A stretch of 64,000 nt of DNA from Flaccisagitta enflata (GCA_965153355.1 OZ231126.1:112530001-112594000); one strand, 5' to 3'; shown: positions 1-11,880, counted from the stretch's first letter. Made by a program: numbers and translations. Notes: generated from the letters alone by a model not told the origin.

Positions 1-371
1 CGGACCTTGGTCCCCTGCCTCCCGTTGTCCCTGCCCTTCCCCTCAACAGGACGGACTCTGACCGTCTCGCCGAGGTGAGAGAGTGTCAGTCAACCAGTGT
101 GTGAAGGGAGCTTTACATTTTCCTGTTGTTCATTTATTTATTGTTCCTTTAGGGTAGGCTCCATCTTTCTATAATTTAAGATTATTGTGCATGTCACAAT
201 TTAAGAGTTTAAAATCAAATTAACTATGATAAATCGAAGAAGTTGATGGTAGGATCGCCCGATCATGATTGTTGCCTTGAATTCCAATAATTAGCTAGAC
301 CGTTGGTCTGTCTTGTAAATTGAAGTTACAGACGGACAGTCAGGGTTACAGATATTGTGAATAGCAATCAA
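1..371. other. Flanking sequence with no recognisable gene
   Basis: I see no coding region here. The stretch sits just downstream of the integrase end of the minus-strand retroelement E1, so it should hold that element's 3' untranslated region and possibly part of its 3' LTR. No second LTR copy lies in the window, so the boundary cannot be set. Confidence 0.5.
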
Positions 372-1745
372 TTAAGATTGTCGGCCGGATCGTGTGATCC
401 TATCGGGTATCCTCCCATGTCCTTCGTTAAAGAGCGCCGGTAAATCTGTCGCCTCGATCTCCGCCGGATCATTACGTTCACGTCGCGCGGTTTGTTGACG
501 CGTCGTGAGATTTAGGGCCGTGCGTGTCGATCTGCGCGCGGCGTTTGCTTCAGCGCCGACCCTCGCTTTGGTCAGGACGGCCTCTCTATTCGAAACGCGT
601 TCCATCTCGTCGCATAACGCCAACGCTTCATCGTCATTCAGGTGATTCAATTTTACCAAGATGTCACCGGCGATGATCATTTCGTATCCAGTTTTTAAGT
701 TTATCATTCTGTAGCTGTTAGTTGCAACTCTGCTTTTCATTTTCCATATTTCAAAATTTATTTTATAACAATATTTGCGTGGTGCGTTGGCCGGGAATAA
801 AGTTCTCTTTTTCATGCACAGATCTCCTGGTCTTAACAATCGCGTGAAGTCGGTGGGGGAAGTTCGCTTGGTCCTCTTCAGATGGTTTCTCACGTCATGA
901 TAACGGACCAACTCACCTACCACTCTTGCTGCTTTCACCATCGGCGTTGAGTCAACAAGTTGGTCACCAAGGTGGTGTAAGAAGTTGGTCGGTGCTTTAG
1001 CAAAATGTACATTTTTAGGCGAATAGGCGCCATTGCCTAGAATTGTAGAATTTGTGGAATTGTACACAAACGCACTTTCCGCGACCAAGCGTGTAAATGA
1101 CCAGGTAGGGTTGTCTGTCTGCAAAGAACTATATATCCTCATATAAGTGTTGATGGCGCGTTCGATCTTTGCTTGGGATCTAGAGGTGTAGGGTAAGCCG
1201 TGGCTTATTTCCACCCCTTGCTCTTCCAAAAATCTGTGTGATTTGCTTCCAGGCTTGGCGATGGCATTGTCCATTTGGAGGCGGCGCGGAAAGCCGCAAA
1301 GCTTATCGCAGGTGTCAATTAAGGCTGCGAGGATTTCTTCGTCTGCACAAGAAACAATGCATTTACTTATCAAGAAACGGCTGAACTCATCAACATATAG
1401 GTAAACAAATTTGCTATTCAAGCCGCCTGAAATTTGACATACATCAATTTCTGCGCTTTCATTTGGCTCAAGGGCTAGCTTATCACCCGTTTTTGTAGAC
1501 ATGCCTCTTTTGTGTTTATTTAGCTGGCAAGTGGGACACTGAACTTAAAACTTGTCCAGTAATTTTCGTAGTGAAAATGCATAGTACCTTTTTATCAGGC
1601 ACATAAATGTCCGTCTCTTGCCCGGGTGTCTGTTTGGTGACGAAATTCCTGAGTGCGTGTCTTTTATCAATGATTTCATTTTGTCCTCGCCCACCACTAT
1701 TAGGGCTGTTAACTTGCCGTCAGCGCCATGCCAAAGCCTCATCAA
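372..1745 (-). pseudogene. E1 integrase (zinc-binding remnant plus DDE core)
   Basis: Two ORFs in different frames. 1545-1745 matches the HHCC-domain region, ending in a KRYYAFSLRK-like stretch equivalent to the E2 integrase, but the CxxC part is lost at the break. 372-1502 holds the catalytic core: an Asp in EIDVCQ, an Asp in QMDNA and a Glu in AKIERAIN, followed by the HGLPYTSRSQ block shared with E2 and a C-terminal DNA-binding region. The enzyme would insert the cDNA copy into the genome. The break between 1502 and 1545 marks this copy as defective. Confidence 0.85.
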
Positions 1746-1759
1746 TATCCCATCCTCAT

Positions 1760-3823
1760 TTATTTTGAAAAGCGAGCGATTCTTAGGAAAGATTGTACCA
1801 ATTTATCTTTTGCTAAGGCTTCTGTCTTTTCTATCTTTTTGTTGTTAATGAGTATGTCTTTGATCTCTCCAATTATAGGGTCAGTTTGAAGAGTTTTTAC
1901 GTTTTCTAATTTTCTCCCTGTGAATATTTCTAGCTGAAAATTAGCTACTAGATCAGAATCTAGCTCGGGATCGTCGGTCGGTTCGTCGTATCCTTGATTC
2001 ACCAGTTCATCGTTGAGACTATAGGCTGCTATCATTTCCGCGATTTTGCCATTTTTGAGTTTTTCCTCCGGTGCTACGATCTCCAAAACCCGGCCTAATT
2101 CTTTTGCCTCGGCGCGTGCTCATTGCTTATCCTCTACCACCACCCTCGATGGATCGATTGCTTGCGCCATTTCCTGGTTGCGCGTGCGGGTGAAGAATTC
2201 GTTGGCCTCCTCCGCGTATTTTTCGGAAAAAAGATTGCACCATGGGATGTTTTCACCGCTTGGGGTGTAAATTCGATTTTGCAAAAAACGTTCGTATTTA
2301 CATACAGGTTTTTTGTCTGTTCTAGTTCGCGTTAAAAAATTGCTGATGTTGAGCCTTGTTTCGATGAACAATAGTTTAAAGTTATATTTTTGGAGTCTCA
2401 TTACCCGACATACAAGGTCTTTGGGGATTAGGTCTAGCGAACTCCAGCGTCTCACTGAAGTACTGTCCGTTATACTGAAAAAAGATCGTCCGCTCAGGTA
2501 AAAATCGTATTTGCGCGTGGTTTCTTCGAGGGCGCAGAGTTCGAGGATCCATACCGGGTATGATGACCAGGTATCCTCGATGCGCCTCAACCAGCATGCC
2601 ACAATATGCAAATAACGTTTCGACGGATCTAATTTGGAGCTTGGTAGTGGATACAAGGCTTGTGTTATTATCCCGGAAATGCTAACGGAACTCGCGTGGG
2701 TCCATATCAGTGTGAGCGCGTCGGGATCGTTCGACATCGTGCGGATTGCGCCGACCGTGTCATCGAGAAGATAATCTTTAAGCGCTTCAAATTCCTTTTT
2801 GTCGCCTGGCTGCGGATTGAACCGCACCTTGGGGTGGCCGAGGCGTCGTAAATGCGCTAGTTTTTGTAACAAAAGGGGAGCCATGGGTATAAAGTAGCTG
2901 AAAAATGCTGCTTTACTCACGGCTTCCTTTTTGTCACGCGGAAACTCCATTTCCTTTTTTTTCTTCTTCTTTTTGTCGGATAAGCTCTTCGCACCTTGGG
3001 ATAGTTGGTATCCTAAAACGCGTATGTCCGGACGACACAAATCCACCTTTTTGGGGCTCAGAAGTAGATTATACTTTGAGCAGATGGCCAGCGCCTTTGC
3101 CAAATCCTCTCTTATGTGGGTCTTTTGGTTTTTGGATGCCACTGTTATGTCGTCCACAAAGCAGAACATTCTAAGATGTTGTCTGCTTATTCGCTCCATA
3201 TAATATTGGACCCAGCTAGAACTCGAATGGAAACCCATAGGCAAACGCTTGAGCATAAATATGTGAAATAGAGAAGGACATTGGAACACTAAGTAACGCC
3301 GTGCACTGTTACTATCAACTAAGAATTGATAGTACATCGCAACGGCGTCAAGGTTCGTAAAGACAAAGTAATTTTCCGACAAAACCGCGCGAAAAAATTC
3401 ATCAGCGATTGGGACCGGATATTGAACGTGACAGGTGCGCTGGTTCAAAAATTGGCAATCGATTACGAACCTGGATTTTTCCTTCATTCGCTTTTCGCTC
3501 GCGATCCATCGATGCTCGACGACAATCCCGACAGGTGATATGAATGCGTCGGATGTGTCGTGGAGCTCTTCGATAATTCCTCTTTCAAGCATGACTTTCA
3601 AGTGCTCTTTTAGATGGCGCAATTTTGTCGCGTTCATTCTTCACGGGGGTATTCTTGGAAATGGTGCTGAATTCTTCTGTAAATTAATTTTTATCGGCAC
3701 CATCTCCACACTCCTGTGGAACATGTCAGGACTAGATTCGTTCATCATAATATGACGGAATGACCAAAGAAGATCGCTTACTTCCTTTTTTAATTCGTCA
3801 TCGACGGCCGACATGTCGAACAT
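1760..3823 (-). pseudogene. E1 reverse transcriptase and RNase H
   Basis: 3641-3823 and 2120-3637 are in one frame separated by a stop at 3641-3643, so the N-terminal part of the RT is cut by a nonsense change. RT landmarks are FVIDCQFLNQ, a TNLDAVAMYYQF block and a CFVDDI active site (FVDD in place of the usual YVDD). A Gypsy-type RNase H follows, with an ICSGII-like region and a ITDSTSVRRW motif. 1760-2086 is an acidic linker that precedes the integrase. Strong similarity in order and spacing to E2 pol supports the call. Confidence 0.85.
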
Positions 3824-3866
3824 TTTTAAGTATTCTGCTCAATCCTGCCAAAAATCGCATCCTTTG

Positions 3867-5665
3867 CTACGTTTTCTCTCTGTTGACGTCTACGGGTGTA
3901 TCGTCAATACCTATGTCGGGTTCCGGCGTTGAAAAATCCAAGTCGATAGCTATGCCGTCTTTTAGGCATTTTTTAAATTTTTTGTTGTCGACTTTATTGA
4001 TATCGACCAATTCTGAAAAATTTACCGGTTTTCCGTCCAAAATCGAGTCATTTTGGGTGTTTTTGGGCAAGTCCAATTTTTGTGTATTTTCAAAACTGTC
4101 ACTGCCCTTTGAAAGTTGTATTGGTATGTTCGTTTGCTTTTTCTGTTTCGGAATCTGGTTTAAAATTGTGTTTTGGTCCGTCGGTTCAGGAGTTATGGCC
4201 GATTTTTGAATTTCGCCTAATTTGCATAATTCGGGGGTACCGCTTTTTTGATCAAAATTGAGTTTTGGTGGTTGGATATTGTCCGTCATGTCCTCCCGAG
4301 TCTGATCAGGTGCTTGTTTTTGTTCTCCCCTCCTCGGATCCAAAGATATTGGCTTTTGAAAATTTTTACTATCAATTTTCGGTTGCCCGGATTCGGTGCG
4401 ATCTACCCCATGGTGCGAAATTTCGGCTCCTTCCGCGAGCGTCAAAATCTTGGAGCAAGTTAGATTTTTCATCGATTTTATGGTTTCTTTCAGTTGATCG
4501 CCGTCATAGGCCCTTACAGTAAACCTATTTGCTTTATCCGCGCACCGTTTTATTTTGCCTACAGGTGTACCTTTTCCGAAGCAGATTTCGCTACCGGACT
4601 TGTTTTCTATTGTTACCAGAAAATGTCCGTTTGAGTCGTACATCATCATACTTGGTATGTATAATTCGTCCGTCTCTTGTTCGTCGTCAAACATGGAAAG
4701 GAATACATATTTCTCCTTTTTGTTCAAATCATAGTCCGTTACTACCTCTATGTCTGCAACGCTACATGGTTTGACGTTCTGTTTGACTTTTGATCGCACC
4801 CAATTTGGGCGTCTATCGTTAATTTTCCTCTCTTATCGGCACTTCCCTTCATTCATTCTTGAATGCAACTCTTTAATAGCCTCCTCGGGTGAACAGGCTG
4901 TCTTCAAGGGGTACTTGTCTATCCACAAAATCTCCGTTTTTGTGTTTAAGGAAACATTCAATCTAGAATTGCGGAAGATATCTATGCCGATAATCGTATA
5001 TTCCGTCTTACATATGAAAAACTTCATGATGGCTACTACTGATCCAAAATGTAGTCGCAAGGTACTAGTCTCAGTAATAGTTTGCGTCGACCCGTTGTCG
5101 AAGCTACGGATCTTCATGGGCGTGGATAGTTTTTCTATCTTCCCTAATCTGCTCGTCGCGTGATCAGTTATGCTAATGTCCGCTGCCGAATCGGCGAAGC
5201 ATACAACTTCGTTGCTACCTATCTTCCCTGCCAAATAATACTTCCCTCGCTTCTTTCTAAATGCGGAGATTGTTTTAGTCACTTTTGGATTGTATGATGT
5301 CAAAAGTTTGATTCTATTTGGAGAATTTTTATTTGAGTATTTTGGCAGGACTTATCACAGGAATTATCACATTGAATTGGAGCATTTGTAAAGGTTTGGT
5401 TATCATCACAGGCGGTAGCATAACAATTAGATTGGTATTCAGGACATGTAAAATTGTCATTAATCACAGAAGAGCGGTTACATTGAGCAAAATGATCATG
5501 GTTGGTTTCATGAGATATAACAGGAGAATTGAGATTTGAAACAATGGGTGTACAAGCATTTTGTTTGGGGCTGCCTTTAGAATTTTGTTTAGTTTTAGCA
5601 ATGGGCAGAATATCAGATTTCAACACACAATTTATAGATTTTGAGTCAATTTTCAGATCGTTCAA
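3867..5665 (-). pseudogene. E1 aspartic protease region
   Basis: Three segments. The first (5300-5665) continues the Gag frame after a single UGA. The second (4833-5303) holds the protease core, with CFADSAADIS at the active site and TIIGIDIFRN near its end, matching FLDSGAEIS and SIIGTDLLRD in E2. The third (3867-4799) follows in the same frame after a UAA at 4833-4835 and forms a charged tail. The active-site triad reads DSA, not the usual DSG or DTG, which may reflect decay. A frameshift separates the first two segments. Confidence 0.75.
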
Positions 5666-5697
5666 TTGTTTTTCGATAATTTGAGCCCCGTTTGAGT

Positions 5698-5707
5698 TGT
5701 CTAGTCA
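5698..5707 (-). promoter_or_regulatory. Candidate UGA readthrough site between E1 gag and protease
   Basis: The E1 gag frame ends in UGA followed by CUAG, and the protease region continues in the same frame without a start codon of its own until further downstream. UGA-CUAG is the known strong readthrough context of alphaviruses and several animal genes. E2 has the same arrangement with a different leaky context. Confidence 0.55.
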
Positions 5708-6850
5708 TTTAGATTTTCCAGCCTCTCTCAAGATTTTCATTCTCTCGGCTTTGTCCTTAGGCATTTTGCGACATAATGGCGCAAAATGCCTAGAATCGTT
5801 GCGGGTAAACACCTTTTTACAGAAGACACAAGTGTCAGGACAAAATTTAAAAAAATCTTTGTATAAATGAGTGGTCTGGAGGCAGCCCAGGCATCCGCGT
5901 AGTCCTGCTGCGTTGGCAGCCTTTGCTGCCTCGTTGAGAGATGCGCTGTGATTGAACGAGGCTATTCCTTTGCCTCTAGCGCCTGGCCCGGATGGCCTTG
6001 TCGCTCCTCGGCCCCTGGTGGTGCCCCCGCGGCCCCCGATACGGCCCTTTGACGTGGTGAGGTTGCCGGGGTTGTCTCGGCAGGCTGCGGCCCCTGCCTG
6101 TAACATCTGCCTCTTGATGTTGACGGGTGTTTGGCTCCTCTCCCTCTGCCGGCGGAGGTATTCCTGCTGAAAGTGGCGATCGATTGGCGGTTGAATCCTC
6201 TTCCTCTTCCGGTCTTCTTTGTGGATTGGCGCTGCGATTGGTTTGCGAAACTCCACTCTCCCTCCATGGCTATATTCTGCACCGTACGACTTGCGTAGTT
6301 CCTGATGGATAAAAGGGAATGGTCAGGTCCGTAGTCGTGCATCCTTACGTATTTACGTAACACAGGGGAGAGTATTCCGTCAATAAAAGCTTCTACTGAG
6401 TCGTCAATCGGTCAGCCTGTCTCTTTGTGGACATCTATATGAGCCTCATAATAGGCCTCAATAGTTTCTCCCGGGAGCTGTTTGTGGGTTCTGGCCATCA
6501 TTAAAGCGTGGCTTTTGACATTTGGCCACTGGCGGACAATGAATTCGTTAATGAATGCCCTGAAACTTGTGAAGGTCTCTTGGATAGTTGTCATTTCCTT
6601 TAAAACATGGTAAAACTTCTGAGTTTTGATCATAAATACTGCCACAATTGTATACATTGTGACATCCATAGTGATGCTAGCCTTCACAGTTTTGATAAAA
6701 TTTCTCACTGTCCGCTTAAAGTAAAAGATCTCATCTTGGCCTGATGGAACATAATCAAATTTGTATTTGGAGGCTACTTTCTCCACAAATTTGTAATGTT
6801 CCATGTTGGCCGTTCCCCCACAAACAGATCCTCCCTTACGGTGTAGATAT
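5705..6850 (-). pseudogene. E1 Gag (C-terminal part)
   Basis: 6412-6850 and 5962-6363 share a frame broken by a stop at 6412, and a shift then leads into 5705-6256. The first segment contains the SVCGGT block also found in E2 Gag, then a capsid-like helical region. The last holds a Gly/Arg-rich stretch and a Cys/His nucleocapsid module (CLGCL, CPDTCVFC, H, C near its end) laid out as in E2. The role would be particle assembly and RNA binding. The N-terminal half is absent. Confidence 0.75.
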
Positions 6851-7467
6851 AAAGATGACAATATCAAATTGTTGGAAGAGAAATATGGAAAGAAGGGTGT
6901 CTTTTTGCAGACAATACCCTTAGATCTTGAGTCATACTTAATTCCCGGGGCCTACTGCTTGGTGGACGATTTTGAAGATGTGCTGACTAGTGATAAAGAT
7001 GTCATTAAAATGATGCTTCGTGCAAGCTTCTTCTGGGTTCACCATCACCAGATTTTTCTAAATCTTGTGTTCCAGGTATTCATTCAAAAAAAGTTATTAT
7101 TTGTTAGTTTATATGTATGTATGATTGTCTATTTGTGCCTTACAATTTTATTTGTTTTACTTAATTTTTTTGTTGCCAGAGTTACAACCTATTCTATGCA
7201 TCATCAAAGCTTCATCAAATAATTTATCAAGCAAATGCACTCATTCTTTTCCGTACTTCTAACTTGTTTGGTATGGTGAAAAAAGTGTTAAATAGTTACA
7301 ACGTTTCCTTGAAATCTGGTGATAGTTTGTATACAACTTTTAAAGATTATTGTTCCGGGAAAAAAAATCGCTACATCATTATTCTTGTTCACCCAAAATT
7401 AGATAGCCCTGTTGTAACATCTTCCATTCTTTACAATGAAACTGAACCGTATATTGTCTTTACTTAG
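6850..7467 (+). pseudogene. Polinton packaging ATPase (FtsK/HerA, A32-like), C-terminal part
   Basis: The remaining part shows a Walker-B-like CLVDDFEDVL, then a SFFWVHHHQ block matching the histidine-rich sensor region of Polinton ATPases, NLVFQ, and a C-terminal QANALILFR segment equivalent to the conserved end of the family. An intron (7076-7179, donor gtattc, acceptor ttgccag) divides the last two parts, and the frame is kept across it. The Walker A loop is missing because the gene is cut at the E1 junction. In intact elements the protein pumps DNA into the capsid. The stop at 7465-7467 is directly followed by the ATG of the next ORF. Confidence 0.75.
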
Positions 7468-7801
7468 ATGTCTATGTGCACAGATAGAAATTTGAAAAAT
7501 TTAAAAAAAACCTACAAAAGTCGAAGGATTTTTAAAAAAGACCTGAATGATGACAATTTTTTGTTAATTTGTGAAATTTTAATAAATTTGGGCTTGAAGC
7601 GTCTTAAAAAATGCATATCAAAATCGTTGATAAAAAAAAAAGAAACATGCATAATTCATAAAAAAAATTCTTGATGAAACAAATTCAGTTGAAAAAAGGA
7701 AAGCAGTTTTCATCGAACTCAGTAAAAAATCATTCAAAAAGTGGATTTTTGACATGATTAAAGCATTTTATAAATGTTGTTTAAATGTAATGATTGAGTA
7801 G
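7468..7801 (+). pseudogene. Small basic Polinton ORF with a homopolymer frameshift
   Basis: The ATG directly follows the ATPase stop. The first 68 codons are Lys- and Leu-rich. The frame is lost in a run of A near 7660-7668, and an overlapping frame continues with a protein-like sequence to a TAG at 7799-7801. Joining the two frames would give about 110 residues. I do not recognise a domain. The position between ATPase and the next ORF suggests a genuine Polinton gene, but it could be a degenerate remnant. Confidence 0.45.
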
Positions 7802-7803
7802 AA

Positions 7804-8754
7804 ATGGAATCATCATATACAAGTCATATTAAGGCATCACATTTGAAATCTTTGATTCAAGGTGAAGGTAACTGTGAGCAAAAACTTGAAAAAATATCGG
7901 ATCTGGTGGGCCTGCCTTTTTCAAGCAATACTGAAAATACTGACAATAGTGAAATTAAGTCAGTTGCTGCAGATGATGTTGAGAGAGAGAGGTTAGAAAA
8001 AAGAGAATAATGTTTCAAAAGAATTTTGGAAGGACTCACTGGAAAATCTGAAAAGTTGGCAAGAGGTCTTCTTCAGAGAATTGAAAGCGCAGAAAATATT
8101 TCATTTGATTACACAACTTTGGAAATATCAATAAATGGTGTAAAAAAAAGTAATTCTAGCATTAGAAGTTTAGTTCATCGCATGATAACCTCATCAAGTC
8201 TTCAACTGCCAATTTGTTTGGCAGAATTTATTAATGGATTGATTGAAAATAGGACGCCTTTGAACTATTATGTAAATTCTGATTGTTTGAACTTAAGATT
8301 ATCTCTTATTTCGCTGAAACGATCAAAACAGTTAAGTGATAACTCAGAAGGAAATGGGGGCGATAGTGTAGGTAATGAAAGTGAGGTCCCACCTGCAGAA
8401 ACAGTTCAAAATGAAGTTGCAAATGTGAGCAATCCAGATGCAAGTTTAGCCCCCACTGAAAGTAAGCCGAGTCTCAAAAGAAGAAGAGAGGAAGAAGAGG
8501 AAGGAGAAGAAGAAGAAGGTAACAGTAGAAGCAGAAAAAAAGCGAAAGTGAGTCAAGAAACTGCTCCTAATTTCGATGGTAAAGTAAATAGGAAAAGAGC
8601 AAGAGAAGTTGAAGAAGAAGAAGAAGTTGAAGAGAAGTCAAGTAAAAAGGCCAAAAAAGGTGCTGAAAAAAAAGTGAAGTTCCAAAGAGAAGGAACAAGA
8701 AAGTCAAAAAGAGTACAGTTGAAGGCAGATATTGCCGAGGATTGGGTTAGTTAA
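7804..8754 (+). pseudogene. Polinton gene of unknown function with a charged C-terminus
   Basis: An ATG at 7804 opens a frame that runs to 8754 with one TAA at 8008-8010. The N-terminal two thirds look globular, with a conserved-looking LPICLAEFINGLIEN stretch followed by a TPLNYYVN block. The last ~100 residues alternate long Glu runs with KKAKV- and KRARE-like basic clusters that resemble nuclear localisation signals. It lies directly upstream of the integrase. I cannot name the family. A nuclear or virion-core role is only a guess from the charge pattern. Confidence 0.55.
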
Positions 8755-8761
8755 GATAGAA

Positions 8762-9906
8762 ATGCAAAAGTTGAGCAGATTATGGAGTGATTCCACATCA
8801 ATGATTTACCATAATAAGAATGTTCGTAACATAGATGAGTTCTGTAAGCAGAATGGAATAAATGTGACAGTGAAGGATATAAAACGATTTCTTGAAAAAA
8901 GTGAAAGTGGAAACCTAAAATATGAAAAAGTAAACAATAAAAGAATTTCAGAGGAAAATAAGGGATTTACAACAAGAGGAAGGTTTTTTTCGCAGCTTCA
9001 TGCGGACACAATACATCTGAGTCGTAAAATGAGCTGTTCTACCAATTTAAAATATCTACTGTTAGTGACATGTCAGCTGACTAGATATGTTTTAGTTGAA
9101 GGACTGTTTGACTTAAAATTTAAGTCCATGGAAAAGGCATTTTTGAGCAAATTAAGAAGATCTACCCTAACTTCTCATCATTTGTCGTACTGGCGGACGG
9201 GGGAGGAGAAATGTCCCCAGGAAAACTGAGCAGACTCGTGAGTAGCTATAAGGGAAGGATGAATATTATAGCCACAAGACCTTATCGTGGTACAAAGGGA
9301 TCAGGAGTGGCAGAACGTCAAGTCAGAAATTTCAGAATGGCGCTGCAATTACAGGTAGCAGAAAATAAAGGAATTCCTTTTAAAAAGATGCTCTCAAATG
9401 CCGAGAAAAGTCTGAACAGAAAAAAATCTTCGGCATTGGGCCAAAGTCCAGAAGATGCCTTAACAGCTAGGCCACAAGACCTTGTAATGTTACCAAGATC
9501 AAAGATGATTAAAAGAAGACCATATTTACAAAAGGCACTCATGGATAAGCAACAATTACCTATTGGCACTATTGTTAGGATACATATGATGGTGCAAAAA
9601 CGATTCGCTGCAGAAGTTAAAGAGTCTTATTCCAACCAACGTTTGAGTCCATATTTCGTGATCACTAACTATGATAGAAGTCGGGAGATAGTATACTACA
9701 TTTTGAGTGATATATTTTTGTTTGAAAGGTTGCCTGGGACCTTTTCTAATGCTGAATTAGACGTGTCTCATATTGATTTATTTGAAGCTATTGCTAAAGA
9801 AGAGAGACGTATCAAGCAGATTATCAGTTATAATGGCGACATGGTTATCTATAAATCCTATTACAAAGATTATCAATTTATTGCAAATAGAAAAATTCTT
9901 GAATGA
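8762..9906 (+). pseudogene. Polinton retroviral-like integrase
   Basis: The N-terminal part (NVTVKDIKRFLE) matches the helical region before the core in Polinton/Tlr integrases. The core carries the D-D-E triad: Asp in FSQLHADTIHL, Asp in VLADGGGE and Glu in GVAERQVRNF. A C-terminal beta-rich region follows, as expected for DNA binding. The frame shifts near 9140, in a T run, so the first and second Asp are in different frames. I chose ATG 8762, just after the upstream gene's stop, because the similarity starts there. The enzyme inserts the element's linear DNA into the genome. Confidence 0.85.
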
Positions 9907-9927
9907 ATTCTTTTTTCACAGAAAAAA

Positions 9928-10790
9928 ATGGAATTTTACGCGGAATCCATTAAATACGAACTTCAGTTACGCACAAATATGCGACAGTGTCAATATATGG
10001 GTTCTGGAAGATTTGAATTCAACTTGGATTATGTTGAATTTCGAAATGAACATAAGTTTCAGGTTGCCCTGAAAAATTTGGAAGTGCCCAAGCTTAGAAA
10101 GAAAATGAGATTTGAATGTTACATCGGGAAGTTTTATGAAGCATTCATAAAAGGTAAAATGATGAAAACATTTGACATCGAGTTTGAAAGCTATGAAGAA
10201 TTGGCCGACTTACTGGATATTAAGCTGAATCAAACTTTCACTTTGAATGCGAATATATGTCTCAACTTTGAAAGCAGTCACAATAAACTAGTAAAACTTT
10301 AAGAAATGCCAAGAAAGTTAGTGTGGTGTATAGAAATGACCGGTTTTTTTTATACATAGCTTCAAATGTTGTAGTTTATATGAGTCATGAATTGGCATTG
10401 TGTTTGGGACTACACAGTGAATTAGATGGTAGAGACGTGAATGAAGTAACTGGAGTTTATGTCTGTTTGAAAAAACCTTGTTACGTTTCAAGTAAAAAAA
10501 CCTTTTTTCTGCACAAAACTGAAAGTAGGATAAACGTAGTTTTGCATGATAGCATCAGTCAACAAGTGGTATTGACCAGTGGAGAGTCATGGCCCATTTT
10601 GTTTTCTGGTTGCGTTAAGGGAGATTTAGTTGGTGAAATGGATAAGATTATGTGCATAAAAAAGATGACAACAAGAAGTAATAATCAATTTTGTATTGGA
10701 TTTTACGATGGCAACATGGAACCATTTAGGTGCAATGATGACCTCGCTGAAAATCCATTTTCATTTACTCTTGTTTTTCTTTTAAGATAA
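9928..10790 (+). pseudogene. Polinton minor capsid (penton, single jelly-roll) protein
   Basis: Two frames join near 10296. The first (from ATG 9928) begins MEFYAES and includes an EHKFQVALKNLEVPK stretch resembling the family's 'weVAL.ei.yP' block. The second carries YMSHELALCLG, like the 'S.dLA..LGf' block, and ends with FCIGFYDGN...FTLVFLLR, resembling the C-terminal 'I.i.d..G...LhFR' motif of penton-like proteins. Length (~285 residues if joined) suits the family. A pyrimidine tract plus CAG lies seven bases upstream of the ATG, which suggests a spliced leader exon. It would form the capsid vertices. Confidence 0.65.
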
Positions 10791-10827
10791 TTATCTAAAT
10801 TCTTTTTTTTTTTTTTCAGAAGAAAAA

Positions 10828-11222
10828 ATGAATGTTAATTTGCCCGATAAGTTGCTTGAGGACCTTAATGGTCAGTTCAGAGGCGCAATGGAACCCTACA
10901 GCTTCAAACCAAGGGAAATTAAAGAGGTGGAAAGAGATTACAAAGCGGTTGCAATGAAGGAAAAAAAGGGTAAAAAAAAGGAGCAAATGCAGCTAGAAAA
11001 AAGAAAAAACAGCAAGTGAAAAAAAAACAAAAGAAGAAGAAGCCTCCCACCAAGAAGAAAAAGAAGGATGAAAAAGAAAAAGAGAAAAAAAAAGAAAAAA
11101 CTCCAAAAAAAAAGAAATCAAAAAGTAGTAGTTCCAGTTCTAGTGGTGATTCTTCTTCTGAGTCAATTTGTAGTTCATCTTCTTTGTCTACTGATGATAG
11201 TTCAGAGGATGACTCTGATTGA
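10828..11222 (+). pseudogene. Lys-rich protein with Ser/Asp tail (Polinton)
   Basis: ATG 10828 follows a T14-plus-CAG splice-acceptor-like sequence. The first ~50 residues look ordered (PDKLLEDLNGQFRGAMEPYSF). A very long Lys-rich segment follows and, after a frame shift near 11000-11015 in an A-rich run, a Ser-rich acidic tail ends at TGA 11220-11222. The composition suggests a DNA-condensing or scaffold protein of the virion. No domain is recognised and low-complexity drift could have made the tail. Confidence 0.45.
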
Positions 11223-11547
11223 TGATTTATGTAATATATTTGTAATATTTGTATATATCTAGGTGCTTTAATGTAAAAAAAAAAGTGATTTGAAAAATGG
11301 AGATGAACTTTTATAACCAGTCATACTTTGGAAATAACCTGATTTCTGATTTAAAAAGAATTGAGACAAGAAGCTGATGAAATGGCTGCCTTACAAAAGG
11401 AAAAAGCAAAAAATGAATTTGGCAAGGGAAGAAATAAAGCGGATGATTTGCTGTGGAGCAGTAGTGAAGTGGAGCACAACAATCCTGCTTTTGGAAGGAA
11501 GGGTCGCGAATGGGATCCGAGCCATTTGGCCACTTCGGAAGAAGGAG

Positions 11548-11880
11548 GAATGGAGCAAGGCAAGTTGGCCCGGGAAGAAGGTGGTAATGGAGTGGAGCAC
11601 GGTATCATGGAGTCGGAAGAGGACAATGCAATGGAGCAAGGCATTTTGTCGCGTGCAGATGGCATTGTAGTGGAGCAAGGTGATACGGCGCGGGCAGAAG
11701 TTGGCAATGGAGTGGAGCAAGGCAATTTGGCGCTGGAAGATGCCAATGCAATGGAGCGAGGCAACTTGGCGCGGGCAGATGCTAATGCAATGGAGCAGGG
11801 AAAATTGGTGCGGGAAGAAGGTGGAAATGAGCAGGGTAACTTGGAGAGGAAAGAGGTTAATGCGATGGAGCAGGGCAGAT
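11548..11880 (+). repeat. Coding tandem repeat, 36-42 bp unit, about nine copies
   Basis: The repeat centres on 'aatggagcaaggcaa' followed by 'ttggcgcgggcagat'-like sequence. Unit length is always near a multiple of three, and variants differ mostly by substitutions, so it expanded as coding sequence. Confidence 0.75.

Larger units (their letters stand above)
372..6850 (-). mobile_element. E1: degraded Ty3/Gypsy-like LTR retrotransposon, 5'-truncated
   Basis: On the minus strand the order is gag, aspartic protease, RT, RNase H, integrase, the order of Ty3/Gypsy elements. All domains align by eye with the intact element E2 (12250-24418) but are far from identical, so E1 is a separate, older family. 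The frame is broken by several stops and frameshifts. Homology to E2 Gag starts abruptly near 6850, at the HRKGG/HERGG region, and the sequence beyond it is a Polinton ATPase on the plus strand. The 5' LTR and the Gag N-terminus are therefore missing. The 3' end lies in or beyond bases 1-371. Confidence 0.85.
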
